Assembly: GCF_000284415.1 (NCBI RefSeq)
Contig: NC_017059.1
Span: 3,117,572 to 3,147,770 of the forward strand
Direction: 5' to 3'
DNA from: Pararhodospirillum photometricum DSM 122
GTDB taxonomy: Bacteria > Pseudomonadota > Alphaproteobacteria > Rhodospirillales > Rhodospirillaceae
DNA: 30,199 nucleotides
The notes under the pieces were generated by a model that worked only from the letters and a program-made list of their open reading frames with translations, made no database searches and was not told where the DNA came from. How positions within the stretch are numbered: the first letter of the stretch is position 1; each line of letters opens with the position of its first letter. The translations under genes and the position numbers were made by a program. Positions 1 through 7,106 of this stretch are shown here, piece after piece.

Positions 1-207
1 GGGATGGGCGTGCTGGCGGTGCTTCATGATCCCAACCTAGCGGCGCTTTACGCCGACCGGATCGTGGTTCTGGCCCAGGGCCGGGTGGTGGCCGACGGCC
101 CCCCCGACGAGGTCCTGACCGCCGCCCTGTTCGAGCGGGTTTTTGGCCTCAAGGTGGTGATCGGCCGTCACCCGACCCGGGACCGGCCCCAGGTTATGGC
201 GGGGTGA
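1..207 (+). CDS. hmuV: Haem ABC transporter ATP-binding protein, C-terminal fragment (HmuV-like)
   Basis: This is the last 68 codons of a gene that begins before the window. It would hydrolyse ATP on the cytoplasmic face of a haem/haemin importer. The visible part has the switch (H-loop) histidine region 'AVLHDPNLAALYADR' followed by 'IVVLAQGRVVADGPPDEVL', which is the standard end of a FepC/BtuD/HmuV-type ATPase, and a family-typical tail 'FERVFGLKV'. Walker A, signature and Walker B lie outside the window. The assignment to haem rather than to another iron complex rests on the haem-degradation genes directly downstream on the same strand. The stop is TGA at 205-207, leaving 82 bases to the next gene. 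Confidence 0.85.
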   Translation, partial: GMGVLAVLHDPNLAALYADRIVVLAQGRVVADGPPDEVLTAALFERVFGLKVVIGRHPTRDRPQVMAG

Positions 208-289
208 GGGGGATGTCGCGGCCCGTGGAGAGGAGGCGAGGGAGCCCCCCGGCGCTTTCGTTTCGTCAGGACGTCAACAGGAGGATGCC

Positions 290-616
290 ATGTTTGTGGC
301 CATGAACCGCTTCAAGGTTCTTGCCGACCAAGCCCCGGCTTTCGAGGCGATCTGGCGCGGGCGCGAGGGGCGCTTGGGCCGCCAGCCCGGCTTTTTGTCG
401 TTTCACCTGCTGCGCGGGCCGGCGGCCGAGGGCCATGTGCTCTATGTCAGCCACGCCTGTTGGCGCACCGAGGCCGACTTCGAGGCTTGGGCCCACTCGG
501 AGGCCTTTGCCGCCGCCCATAGAAACGGCGGCCAGACCCGCGCCTTGTTGAGCGAGGGGCCACAGTTCGAGGGCTTCACGGTGGTGTTGACGGAGGGAGA
601 GGATGGTTCGGCCTGA
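290..616 (+). CDS. IsdG/HmoA-type haem-degrading monooxygenase (ABM domain)
   Basis: This 108-residue protein has the length and fold pattern of the antibiotic-biosynthesis-monooxygenase/IsdG family, which opens haem with oxygen in the cytoplasm and frees iron. Asn6, Trp67 and His77 fall at the positions of the catalytic Asn/Trp/His triad of staphylococcal IsdG/IsdI; the Trp and His sit in 'FEAWAHSEAFAAAH'. The start at 290 is preceded by a perfect AGGAGG at 279-284 with five bases of spacing. The end overlaps the start of hutW by 14 bases, which suggests translational coupling. Residue matching is from memory of the family, so the exact reaction product (biliverdin, staphylobilin or other) is not assigned. 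Confidence 0.85.
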   Translation: MFVAMNRFKVLADQAPAFEAIWRGREGRLGRQPGFLSFHLLRGPAAEGHVLYVSHACWRTEADFEAWAHSEAFAAAHRNGGQTRALLSEGPQFEGFTVVLTEGEDGSA

Positions 617-1949
617 GCCCGTCTTAGCGGATAGCGCGGGGGAGATTCCTCCCGGGGCCCGCGCCCGCCTGGGGGTCGATCCCCTGACCGAGGCCTTTGC
701 GGCACGGCGCCCGACCCACTGGTTCGCCGGGCCACCGCAGCCGGTCGATCCCCAGGCCACCTGGTCCGCCCTGGTCCAGCACCCGCGCACCACGCGGGCC
801 ATTGCCTATGTGCATGTGCCGTTTTGCGTGAGCCATTGCCTGTTCTGCGGCTTCTACCGCCATTCGGCGCCGGGCGGGTTCTCGGCGCCCTACACCGATG
901 CGGTGATCCGCGAGATAGAGGGCGAGGCCGGGCGGCCGGCCGTGGCCCAGGGGGCCATCGGGGCCGTCTATCTGGGGGGCGGGACGCCGACCGCCCTCGA
1001 CGCGGACGATCTGGCCCGGCTGCTCAAAGCCGTGCGCGCCTGCCTGCCGCTGGCCGGCGACTGCGAGATCACGGTGGAGGCGCGGGTGCACGGCTTCGAT
1101 CCCGACAAGGTCGATGCCTGCTTGGAGGCCGGGGCCAACCGGTTTTCCGTGGGGGTTCAAACCTTTGATACGGCGGTGCGCCGTCGCTTGGGGCGGCGGG
1201 CCGATCGCGACACGGTTATCGCCTTGCTCCAGAGCCTGCAAGCCCGCGACCGGGCCGTGGTGGTCTGCGACCTGATGTATGGCTTGCCCGGGCAAACCCT
1301 GGACCTGTGGCTCCAGGATGTGCGCACGGTGCTTGATCTCGGTCTCGACGGCGTGGACCTCTATGCCCTGTCGATGTTTCCCAACAGCGGGCTGGCGCGG
1401 GCGGTGACCGGCGGGCATTTGCCGGCCCCGGCTCCCCTGGGTGGTCAAGCCCGCCTCTATGCCGAGGGCTTGGCCTTGCTGGATGGCGCCGGCTGGCGGC
1501 ATCTGACCCAGGCCCACTGGGCCCGCACCACCCGCGAGCGCAATCTTTATAATCAGATGTCGCGGGAACAGACCCCCTGTCTGGCCTTTGGCGCGGGCGC
1601 CGGCGGATTGTTGCACGGTTATCGCTACACCGTGGAGGGCGACGAGGCGACCTATCGGGCTCGTGTGGCCTGTGGGGAAAAGCCCCTGGCCCTTGTCACC
1701 CCCCTGCCGCCCGACCTGCCCCGGCGGGCCCGTCTGGCCGCCAGCTTGGAGAGTGGGCGGATCCTGCCCGAGGTTCTGGAGGCGGTGGCTGGCCCCGGGT
1801 TTGTCCAGCGTCTGGCCCCGGTCTTGGAGCATTGGCAAGCGGCCGGCCTGATCACCCCCGACCCGGGCGGGCCGCGCCTGACCCCGGCCGGCTGGTTTTG
1901 GCAAACCAACCTAATCGCCGCCTTGCACGATCACCTGAGTGCCTGTTGA
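603..1949 (+). CDS. hutW: Anaerobic haem-degrading radical SAM methyltransferase HutW/ChuW
   Basis: This is a 448-residue radical SAM protein of the HemN-like branch. The [4Fe-4S]-binding cysteines are C75, C79 and C82 in 'HVPFCVSHCLFCGFYRH', followed by the glycine-rich 'YLGGGTPT' SAM-contact segment and 'EARVHGF' and 'FSVGVQTFD' strands typical of HemN/HutW proteins. ChuW/HutW opens the haem ring without oxygen using SAM, giving a linear tetrapyrrole (anaerobilin) and free iron. HemN itself makes protoporphyrinogen, but adjacency to hutX and the ChuY-like gene favours HutW. The ATG at 603 is preceded by a GGAGAGAGG stretch and overlaps the upstream monooxygenase gene; hutX follows after 29 bases. 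Confidence 0.9.
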   Translation: MVRPEPVLADSAGEIPPGARARLGVDPLTEAFAARRPTHWFAGPPQPVDPQATWSALVQHPRTTRAIAYVHVPFCVSHCLFCGFYRHSAPGGFSAPYTDAVIREIEGEAGRPAVAQGAIGAVYLGGGTPTALDADDLARLLKAVRACLPLAGDCEITVEARVHGFDPDKVDACLEAGANRFSVGVQTFDTAVRRRLGRRADRDTVIALLQSLQARDRAVVVCDLMYGLPGQTLDLWLQDVRTVLDLGLDGVDLYALSMFPNSGLARAVTGGHLPAPAPLGGQARLYAEGLALLDGAGWRHLTQAHWARTTRERNLYNQMSREQTPCLAFGAGAGGLLHGYRYTVEGDEATYRARVACGEKPLALVTPLPPDLPRRARLAASLESGRILPEVLEAVAGPGFVQRLAPVLEHWQAAGLITPDPGGPRLTPAGWFWQTNLIAALHDHLSAC

Positions 1950-1978
1950 CTCTTTCCCACGTGAGGAGCGTTGTGCCG

Positions 1979-2512
1979 ATGACCATGATGTCCCCCGATC
2001 CCCAGACCGCCTTGCGCGCCCGTCTGGCCGCGTCGTCCGATGGGGTGCTGGAAACCCTGGCCGCCGAGCATGGTCTGAGTGTGCGCGAGGCCGCCGCCTG
2101 TCTGCCGCCCGAGACCGGTTTGGAGGTGTCCGGCGCCCATTTCCTGGAGGTTCTGAGCGACATCGCCTCCTGGGGCGAGATCTTGCTGCTGACCCACACC
2201 GAAGCGGGGATCTTGGAGTGCAAGGGAGCGCTGCCGGCCGGCACCTTGGGGCACGGCTATTACAACCTTCGTGGCGCCGGACCCCTGGGCGGCCACCTGC
2301 GCCCCGAGGCCTGCGCCGCCCTGCGTTTTGTCAGTCGCCCCTTCATGGGGCACGAAAGCCATGCCGTGTGGTTTTTTGCGGCGTCGGGGGCGGTGCTCTT
2401 CAAGATCTTCGTCGGCCGCACCGCGCAAGGCGGCTTGGAGGCCGAGCAAGTGGCGCGCTTTAATGCCCTAAAAGCCCGTCTGGCGGCGGCGGAGAGCCCC
2501 CATGGCGAATGA
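1979..2512 (+). CDS. hutX: Haem utilisation cytosolic carrier protein HutX/ChuX
   Basis: This is a 177-residue soluble protein of the HutX/ChuX family, which binds haem in the cytoplasm and passes it to degrading enzymes. It has the family features 'FLEVLSDIASWGEILLLTHTE', 'LGHGYYNL' and 'GHESHAVWFF...VLFKIFVGR'. Start 1979 was chosen over in-frame codons much further upstream, inside hutW, because GAGGAG at 1963-1968 lies ten bases before it and the family N-terminus fits. In-frame GTG 1961 and 1973 and ATG 1985 are possible alternatives. Its last 11 bases overlap the next gene, so carrier, HutW and reductase are probably made together. Confidence 0.9.
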   Translation: MTMMSPDPQTALRARLAASSDGVLETLAAEHGLSVREAAACLPPETGLEVSGAHFLEVLSDIASWGEILLLTHTEAGILECKGALPAGTLGHGYYNLRGAGPLGGHLRPEACAALRFVSRPFMGHESHAVWFFAASGAVLFKIFVGRTAQGGLEAEQVARFNALKARLAAAESPHGE

Positions 2513-3176
2513 TCAGGCGTTCTCGCTGCTGCTGTTCGGGGCCACCCGGGGCACCGGCTTGGCCTTGGCCGCGCTGGCCCGTGCCCACGGTCTGGCGGTC
2601 GTCGCCCTGGCTCGCTCGGGGGCCGACACCGCGTCGTTGCAGGCTTTGGGCTGCGTCGTCGAGGAGGGCGATGTCTTGGACGCGGCCCGGGTGCGGGCGG
2701 TGGTGGCGGCCCATCCCGACGCCCGGGCGGTCAGTACCCTGGGGGGCGGCCCGCTCGGGGCCAGCGCTGATCACCAGGGCGTGGTCAATGTGGTTGATGC
2801 CCTGACGGCGACCGGACCCCGGCGGCTGGTGCTGGTCACGTCGCTGGGGGTCGGGGAGAGCCGCGTCTATGCCTCGCCGCGCTTGATCGACGCCATTGGT
2901 CCGGTGCTGGATGAAAAAGGGCGGGGTGAAGCCTATGCCCGCGCGGCGGGGCTCGCCTTGACGGTGGTGCGCCCCGGGGGCTTGCGCGACGGGCCGGCCG
3001 ATGGCCGGGGCGCCTTGTACGACGATCCCCAAGGCCACGGCTGGATTACCCGGGGGGAACTGGCCCGCCTGTTGCTCCTGTGCCTGAATACCCCGGCGAC
3101 CGAGGGGCGGGTTCTGACCGCGCTGGGGCAGGCCGAGGCCCGCCTGCCCGAGGGGGTGGGGCCGGCATTTCAGTAA
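2502..3176 (+). CDS. NAD(P)H-binding reductase, ChuY-like anaerobilin reductase
   Basis: This 224-residue protein has an N-terminal Rossmann fold with the nucleotide motif 'GATRGTG' at residues 13-19. It then shows 'VVALARS', 'VVEEGDVLD', 'LVTSLGVGES' and 'LTVVRPGGL' in the order seen in NAD(P)-binding atypical short-chain reductases of the biliverdin IX-beta reductase type. In enterobacterial haem operons the matching gene, chuY, reduces anaerobilin made by ChuW. The position directly after hutW-hutX, overlapping hutX by 11 bases, is the basis for that role. A more general flavin or quinone reductase function cannot be excluded. It is the last gene of the run and is followed by a strong hairpin at 3201-3237. 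Confidence 0.75.
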   Translation: MANDQAFSLLLFGATRGTGLALAALARAHGLAVVALARSGADTASLQALGCVVEEGDVLDAARVRAVVAAHPDARAVSTLGGGPLGASADHQGVVNVVDALTATGPRRLVLVTSLGVGESRVYASPRLIDAIGPVLDEKGRGEAYARAAGLALTVVRPGGLRDGPADGRGALYDDPQGHGWITRGELARLLLLCLNTPATEGRVLTALGQAEARLPEGVGPAFQ

Positions 3177-3200
3177 AAGAGACGGGCGGTTGCCAGCCCT

Positions 3201-3237
3201 GGCGAGGCTCCTTTCCTTGCAAAAAAGGAGCCTCGCC
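3201..3237. terminator. Hairpin between convergent haem operon and IclR gene
   Basis: A perfect 14-bp inverted repeat (3201-3214 with 3224-3237, arm GGCGAGGCTCCTTT) encloses a nine-base loop. It lies 24 bases after the reductase stop and four bases before the IclR stop on the other strand. It is probably a two-way transcription end. No clear T-run follows the stem on either strand; the A/T content is in the top of the stem, so a Rho-independent mechanism is not certain. Confidence 0.6.
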
Positions 3238-3241
3238 GGGG

Positions 3242-4075
3242 TCACGGCGATGATGTCCGCTGGGTGTCTTCTCGCCTCTCCTCTCCCGTTTCCTGGCCTC
3301 CCGTTTCCTGGCCTCCCGTTTCCTGGGCAACGGCGAGAGCCGCCCGGGTGAGGGCGTCGCGGTCCTCGGGCTTGGAGACCTGCCCCAGGTTGGTCACGGT
3401 GGTCATGACGCAGACCAACTCGTGCTGGGCATCGAACACGGGGACGGCCTGCCCGGTGATTTCCGGCAGCAGGTGGCCCGTCAGTTCGGCCCGGCGCTCC
3501 CGTCGGATGCGGTCTAGGACTTCGGCGGGGGGCGGCGTGCCGCGGAAAGAGTCGGGCTGGCGCTGGCGGGCCGCCTCGACGTGATGCGGGTCCAAGAACG
3601 CCTGGAACACCAAGCCACAGGCCGTGTTGTCGAGCGGCAAGATATCGCCCAGGGCCAGCGAGCTGATGGAAAAATAAGCGCTGCGATACCAGCGCACCAA
3701 GGTGGGGCCACGTTCCGTCCAGATCGCCACCCCGCCACTGGCCGCGATTTGGCTGGCCAGGGCCTTCATGTGCCGGGCGGCGATCTCGACCGCGTCGGTG
3801 CGTTTGAGGGCGGCGATCCCGACACTGAGCGCCAACGGCCCCAGGTCGTAAAGACCGGTTTGGGCGTCCTGCCGGGCCAGCCCCTCCTTGACCAAGCTTT
3901 GCATATAGCGGTGCGCGGTGGAGCCGCCCGTGTCGGTGCGGCGCGCGAGCACGCCCAGGGCCAGGGGTTCCTCGGCATTGGCCAGCACGGTAAGGAAGCG
4001 CACGGCGATTGACACCGACTGGATGGTCCCCGGGCGTCGTTCCTCGGGGTCCCCTGGGGGCGAGGCGGTGGACAT
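3242..4075 (-). CDS. IclR-family transcriptional regulator
   Basis: This is a 277-residue regulator. Residues about 18-82 form the IclR winged helix ('SIAVRFLTVLANAEEPLALGVLARR', then 'STAHRYMQSLVKEGLA' as recognition region and 'GLYDLGPLALSVG'). Residues about 90-255 form the IclR effector domain ('GGVAIWTERGPTLVRWYRS', 'LPLDNTACGLVFQAFL', 'VPVFDAQHELVCVMTTV'). IclR proteins sense small organic acids or aromatics and bind DNA as dimers or tetramers. The C-terminus carries a short repeat (ETGGQ) encoded by a 15-bp tandem repeat at 3283-3326 and is probably unstructured. The gene is divergent from the TonB receptor, but no ligand or target can be read from the sequence; control of the receptor operon or of itself is only suggested by position. 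Confidence 0.88.
   Translation of the reverse strand: MSTASPPGDPEERRPGTIQSVSIAVRFLTVLANAEEPLALGVLARRTDTGGSTAHRYMQSLVKEGLARQDAQTGLYDLGPLALSVGIAALKRTDAVEIAARHMKALASQIAASGGVAIWTERGPTLVRWYRSAYFSISSLALGDILPLDNTACGLVFQAFLDPHHVEAARQRQPDSFRGTPPPAEVLDRIRRERRAELTGHLLPEITGQAVPVFDAQHELVCVMTTVTNLGQVSKPEDRDALTRAALAVAQETGGQETGGQETGEERREDTQRTSSP
3283..3326. repeat. 15-bp tandem repeat, about 2.9 copies, at the 3' end of the IclR gene
   Basis: The unit CTCCCGTTTCCTGGC begins at 3283, 3298 and 3313, the last copy being one base short of perfect. Read on the minus strand it encodes ETGGQ repeated at the C-terminus of the IclR protein. As the unit is a multiple of three, copy-number change would keep frame and only lengthen or shorten the tail. 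Confidence 0.9.
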
Positions 4076-4110
4076 GGCGCAAAACTTTCCTGTTGATTTT
4101 GGAGGAAGGG

Positions 4111-4144
4111 AAGGCTGGGGAGGCGGGCCTCCCCAGACCCCTCG
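4111..4144 (+). repeat. Intergenic palindromic repeat, copy A
   Basis: The core is a 10-bp stem CTGGGGAGGC (4115-4124) and GCCTCCCCAG (4127-4136) with a two-base loop, flanked by AAGG on the left and ACCCCTCG on the right. The same element occurs in this window at 4184, 6435, 8667 and 10279, always between genes. Copy A forms an inverted pair with copy B about 40 bases away. Confidence 0.9.
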
Positions 4145-4183
4145 TTCCCGCTGGTGCTTCGCGTTGAGGGAATCCCCAGGATC

Positions 4184-4219
4184 GGAGGGGTCTGGGGAGG
4201 CGAGCCTCCCCAGCCTTCC
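4184..4219 (-). repeat. Intergenic palindromic repeat, copy B (inverted)
   Basis: This is the reverse complement of copy A with a GA instead of GG/CC centre: GAGGGGTCTGGGGAGGC, then GCCTCCCCAGCCTTCC. It is followed by TTTTTAT on the plus strand. A and B together form a long inverted repeat of about 34 bp per arm around a 39-base centre, in the gap between the divergent IclR and TonB-receptor genes. Confidence 0.9.
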
Positions 4220-4266
4220 TTTTTATCATCGACGGAAACCCACCCAAACCATTCCCTATTCCACAA

Positions 4267-4284
4267 TGCGGGATGGATTCCGCA
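4267..4284. promoter_or_regulatory. Imperfect palindrome upstream of the TonB receptor gene, candidate operator
   Basis: TGCGGGAT-GG-ATTCCGCA is an 18-base dyad with one mismatched pair, centred 59 bases before the receptor start. Its place between divergent genes makes it a candidate binding site for the IclR protein or an iron-responsive regulator. It does not match a classical Fur box. This is a position-based guess. Confidence 0.35.
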
Positions 4285-4334
4285 AAAGGGCCGCGCTAAT
4301 GAAAGCCGTTGTCAATCGCAACGGAGGAGCCGTC

Positions 4335-6422
4335 ATGTGGCCATACAGGAAGAATTTGACGCGTTTTTGCGGGACCGGTCTGGTCACGCTGTCCGCCAGT
4401 CTGGCGCCCCCTGCCTTGGCCGAGGATGGGCAAGAGGAAAGCGTCCTGACTCTTCCTGCGGTGGTGGTGAGTGGCGAAAAGATGGAGCGGGGGGTTGAGG
4501 ATACCGCCTCCTCCGTGGCCATCCTCCCAGCGAAGGACCTGAGCGAAAAGGCCAAGGGCGCCTCTTCGGTCGCCGAGGCCCTGAGCGACGTTCCCAATGT
4601 GGTCTACACGGGGACGGTGGGGGCGCCTATCATTCGAGGGCAGGACACCCAGGGACCCAATTTTGGCTCGACGGCCTTTTTTGGCGGCACGATCCCGCGA
4701 GCGACCATTAACCTGGATGGTCATTACCAGAATTATTACGAGTATGTCTTCGGGACCACGTCCATTTGGGATGTCGAGAGCATCGAGGTCTTCCGCGGGC
4801 CGCAAACCACCTCCCAAGGGGCGAACGCGATCGCCGGGGCGATCATCGTCAACACCAAGGATCCGACCTTCAAGCCCGAGGCCTCTTATCAGGCCGAAAT
4901 CGGCAGCTATGCCCGACGGCGGACCTCACTGGCCGTGTCCGGTCCCCTGGTGGGCGATCAACTGGCCGGACGCATGGCCATCGACTACTCGGGGCGCGAT
5001 ACCTTCATCGATTACGTCAACAAGAACTTCGCCAAGGGCGACACGGATCAGGACCTCCAATCCCTGAGCGCGCGCGGCAAGCTTTTGTGGGTTCCCGATG
5101 CCCTGCCGGGCCTGACCACCAAGCTCACCTATTCCTTTGGCAGTGCCAACCGCCCGACTTGGGAGAGCGCCTCGGCGCCGTATGACGATCTCGACAACAG
5201 CACGCTCTCCATGCCGAGTTGGGCACAGCACACCCATACCGGGGTGGCAGACGTCACCTATGATTTCGAAAATGGCCTGAAGCTGGTCAATCAGACCCAG
5301 TATTCGGATACCGGCGTCAAGCGCCTAACCGAGCCCGAGAGCAACGGCACCGCCAAGGTCGATCAAAACACGATCTCGAACGAACTGCGGGTCAACTACG
5401 GCAGCGCCCAGTCTCCTTTGAGCGGCATGGCCGGCCTCTATCTAGCCCGCACTGTGTCTGATGATTTGCTTTATCTTCGCGGCACCACGCGTTTTGACGA
5501 CGAAAAGCAAAATCTTGGGCTGTTCTCCGAGGTTTCTTATCGTCTGGGCGAGCGCTGGACGCTCACCGGCGGGCTGCGGTATCAGCGCGATCATGTTGAG
5601 CGCAGCGGCACGTCGAGCTATGCCCGTCAGGCCCTGGACTATGACGAGTCCTTTGATGCGTTTTTGCCGAAAGTGTCGTTGGCGTATGACGTGACGCCGG
5701 AGGTCACGGTCGGGGCCATGATCAATCGGGGGTACAATCCCGGCGGCGTCAATCTCAGCTTTGCCAGTGCGCGCTATATCACCTTCGAGGCGGAAAGCGT
5801 CTGGAACTATGAACTCTTCACCCGCGCGCGCTTGCTCAACGACCGCCTGACCCTCAACGGCAATCTCTTTTATAGCCGCCACGCCGATTCCCAAAGGCTG
5901 CTGCCCGACTACTTGAACGGGGTGCAGTACGGCAGTGTTGTGGTCAATGCCGACCAAGCCCAGTCCTACGGGCTGGAACTGGGCATGGACTACCAGATGC
6001 TGGAGTCCGTGCGCGTGCGGGCCGGGGCGGGTTTGCTGCAAACCCACATCGGTTCTTTCACCGGGGCCGATGGCACCTCGTATGAGGGCAACGAATTCGG
6101 ACGGGCGCCAAGCTACACCCTGAGTCTTGGGGCGGACTGGGACATTCTTCCCCAGGTTCGTTTGAGTGGCGAGGTCCGGCACACCGATGGGTATTTCTCC
6201 ACCGATGAAAATATCTCGGCCTATGCCGTCGAGGGTTACACTGTGGCTAATGCTCGCTTGAGTTATGCGCCTCGCGAGTATTTTCAAGTCTACGTGTTTG
6301 CCAACAACATTTTTGACAAGCGGGCGCCGGCTTATTTGTACGACGACCGGACGGCGGGTGGGATCGTCGCTAACACCATTGAGCCGCGCATGATTGGTGT
6401 TGGGATCAAGGGGACGTTCTAG
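4335..6422 (+). CDS. TonB-dependent outer membrane receptor (iron-complex type)
   Basis: This 695-residue protein would import an iron complex across the outer membrane using TonB energy. It has a signal peptide ending near residue 29 ('LAPPALA'), a plug domain at about residues 40-165 ('SSVAILPAKDLSEKAKG', 'APIIRGQDTQGP', 'SIEVFRGPQTTSQGANAIAG', 'IIVNTKDP') and a beta-barrel to a terminal aromatic residue ('MIGVGIKGTF'). Start 4335 was preferred over upstream in-frame codons because GGAGGAG lies at 4323-4329 and because it gives a clean signal peptide; the longer reading back to 3918 crosses the IclR gene. The ligand is not readable; downstream PepSY/DUF3649 genes point to a ferric siderophore rather than haem. 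Confidence 0.9.
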   Translation: MWPYRKNLTRFCGTGLVTLSASLAPPALAEDGQEESVLTLPAVVVSGEKMERGVEDTASSVAILPAKDLSEKAKGASSVAEALSDVPNVVYTGTVGAPIIRGQDTQGPNFGSTAFFGGTIPRATINLDGHYQNYYEYVFGTTSIWDVESIEVFRGPQTTSQGANAIAGAIIVNTKDPTFKPEASYQAEIGSYARRRTSLAVSGPLVGDQLAGRMAIDYSGRDTFIDYVNKNFAKGDTDQDLQSLSARGKLLWVPDALPGLTTKLTYSFGSANRPTWESASAPYDDLDNSTLSMPSWAQHTHTGVADVTYDFENGLKLVNQTQYSDTGVKRLTEPESNGTAKVDQNTISNELRVNYGSAQSPLSGMAGLYLARTVSDDLLYLRGTTRFDDEKQNLGLFSEVSYRLGERWTLTGGLRYQRDHVERSGTSSYARQALDYDESFDAFLPKVSLAYDVTPEVTVGAMINRGYNPGGVNLSFASARYITFEAESVWNYELFTRARLLNDRLTLNGNLFYSRHADSQRLLPDYLNGVQYGSVVVNADQAQSYGLELGMDYQMLESVRVRAGAGLLQTHIGSFTGADGTSYEGNEFGRAPSYTLSLGADWDILPQVRLSGEVRHTDGYFSTDENISAYAVEGYTVANARLSYAPREYFQVYVFANNIFDKRAPAYLYDDRTAGGIVANTIEPRMIGVGIKGTF

Positions 6423-6434
6423 AGAGTGTTAGAG

Positions 6435-6470
6435 GAAGGCTGGGGAGGCGGGGCCTCCCCAGACCCCTCG
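6435..6470 (+). repeat. Intergenic palindromic repeat, copy C
   Basis: This has the same core as copy A with one extra G in the loop (CTGGGGAGGC-GGG-GCCTCCCCAG) and ends ACCCCTCGGGATTTTTG. It starts 13 bases after the TonB-receptor stop. The stem plus T-run could act as an attenuator or terminator between the receptor and the small membrane genes. Confidence 0.9.
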
Positions 6471-6512
6471 GGATTTTTGTTCTGTCTCTTCTCGTTGACG
6501 TGGGGGTGTGCC

Positions 6513-6797
6513 ATGTCGCTTGCCTTTTCTTTGGGGGTGGCTGTGAGTTTGGTGTTGATGGTGGTGGGGGGGCTGGGGGTTTATCTGGCGTCTCCCTCTC
6601 AGCGTTTGCTCGGTTCCGTGCGATCTCCTCGCCGTTTTCTTGTCGCGGGAGGGGTGCTGTGGGGGCTGGCGTTCCTGGTCTTGGGGGGGAGCATGCAGGG
6701 GGTTGCCGCCGCCTTTACCCTGGTCACCTGGGGCATGGTGGTTCTCATGGTGTGGCCCGTCGTGGCGGCGCTGCGCTTTGGGCGGGGAGGGCGCTGA
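6513..6797 (+). CDS. Small membrane protein, DUF3325-like
   Basis: This 94-residue protein has three hydrophobic segments (about residues 3-25, 43-62 and 64-86) and a cytosol-like basic loop 'YLASPSQRLLGSVRSPRR'. That loop resembles DUF3325 proteins, which are found with PepSY and DUF3649 genes beside TonB receptors. Start 6513 follows a weak GGGGGTG ribosome site; the reading frame is open from 6426, but that part holds repeat copy C. The next gene begins two bases after its stop. The function is unknown; it is probably an accessory of the inner-membrane iron-siderophore step. The family name is tentative. Confidence 0.65.
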   Translation: MSLAFSLGVAVSLVLMVVGGLGVYLASPSQRLLGSVRSPRRFLVAGGVLWGLAFLVLGGSMQGVAAAFTLVTWGMVVLMVWPVVAALRFGRGGR

Positions 6798-6798
6798 C

Positions 6799-7077
6799 AT
6801 GACGCAGACTCGCTCCTGGAACTGGGGCTCCAAGCTCCTGGCCGGCACGGGGCTGGGGTTAGCCTTGGCCCTGGGCGTGAGCAGCATTCTTGTCTCCCTC
6901 CTGTCGTTTCTGCCCCTGGGGGTGGCGGCGCAGGCGGGGATGTGGGGGGTTGTGCCGGTTTGGTTGAGTGTGCTGGGGGCCAGCGTGGCGTTTCGTCGGG
7001 CCGGCCGGCTTTGGCTGGGGCTGGGCGGGGCCACCGTGGTGGTCTGGGCCATCGCTTTCCTGCTGCGCACCGTCTGA
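6799..7077 (+). CDS. Small membrane protein, DUF3649-like
   Basis: This 92-residue protein has three predicted membrane segments: 'LLAGTGLGLALALGVSSILV', a middle span around 'MWGVVPVWLSVLGASVAF', and 'LWLGLGGATVVVWAIAFLL'. The pattern matches the short DUF3649 'iron transporter' proteins that sit between DUF3325 and PepSY genes in siderophore-use clusters. The start at 6799 follows one base after the previous stop, with GGGGAGG about ten bases upstream, so the two small genes are likely translated together. The biochemical role is not established for the family. Confidence 0.65.
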   Translation: MTQTRSWNWGSKLLAGTGLGLALALGVSSILVSLLSFLPLGVAAQAGMWGVVPVWLSVLGASVAFRRAGRLWLGLGGATVVVWAIAFLLRTV

Positions 7078-7106
7078 CGGATTGCTTGAAGAGAAGGACC
7101 CCCGCC

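Noticed and set aside
624..1904. A 426-codon minus-strand open frame opposite hutW
   Set aside because: The plus strand carries the complete radical SAM protein with its cysteine motif; the opposite reading is low-complexity and matches nothing known.
4111..4144. Palindromic element as an ordinary Rho-independent terminator
   Set aside because: Copies A and B lie between the 5' ends of divergent genes, where no terminator is needed, and copies A and D lack a T-run. A dispersed repeat family explains all five better, although single copies may end transcription.
2460..4247. A 595-codon minus-strand open frame spanning the reductase and IclR genes
   Set aside because: It overlaps the IclR gene in another frame and the ChuY-like gene antisense; the translation is Arg/Pro/Gly-rich without domains.
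4300..4330. Fur box upstream of the TonB receptor
   Set aside because: The A/T-rich stretch there does not match the 19-bp Fur consensus closely on either strand.
3918..4334. Possible N-terminal extension of the TonB receptor back into the IclR gene
   Set aside because: The extension crosses two palindromic repeats and the IclR coding region, and it would bury the signal peptide. The ATG at 4335 has a good ribosome site and an immediate signal sequence.
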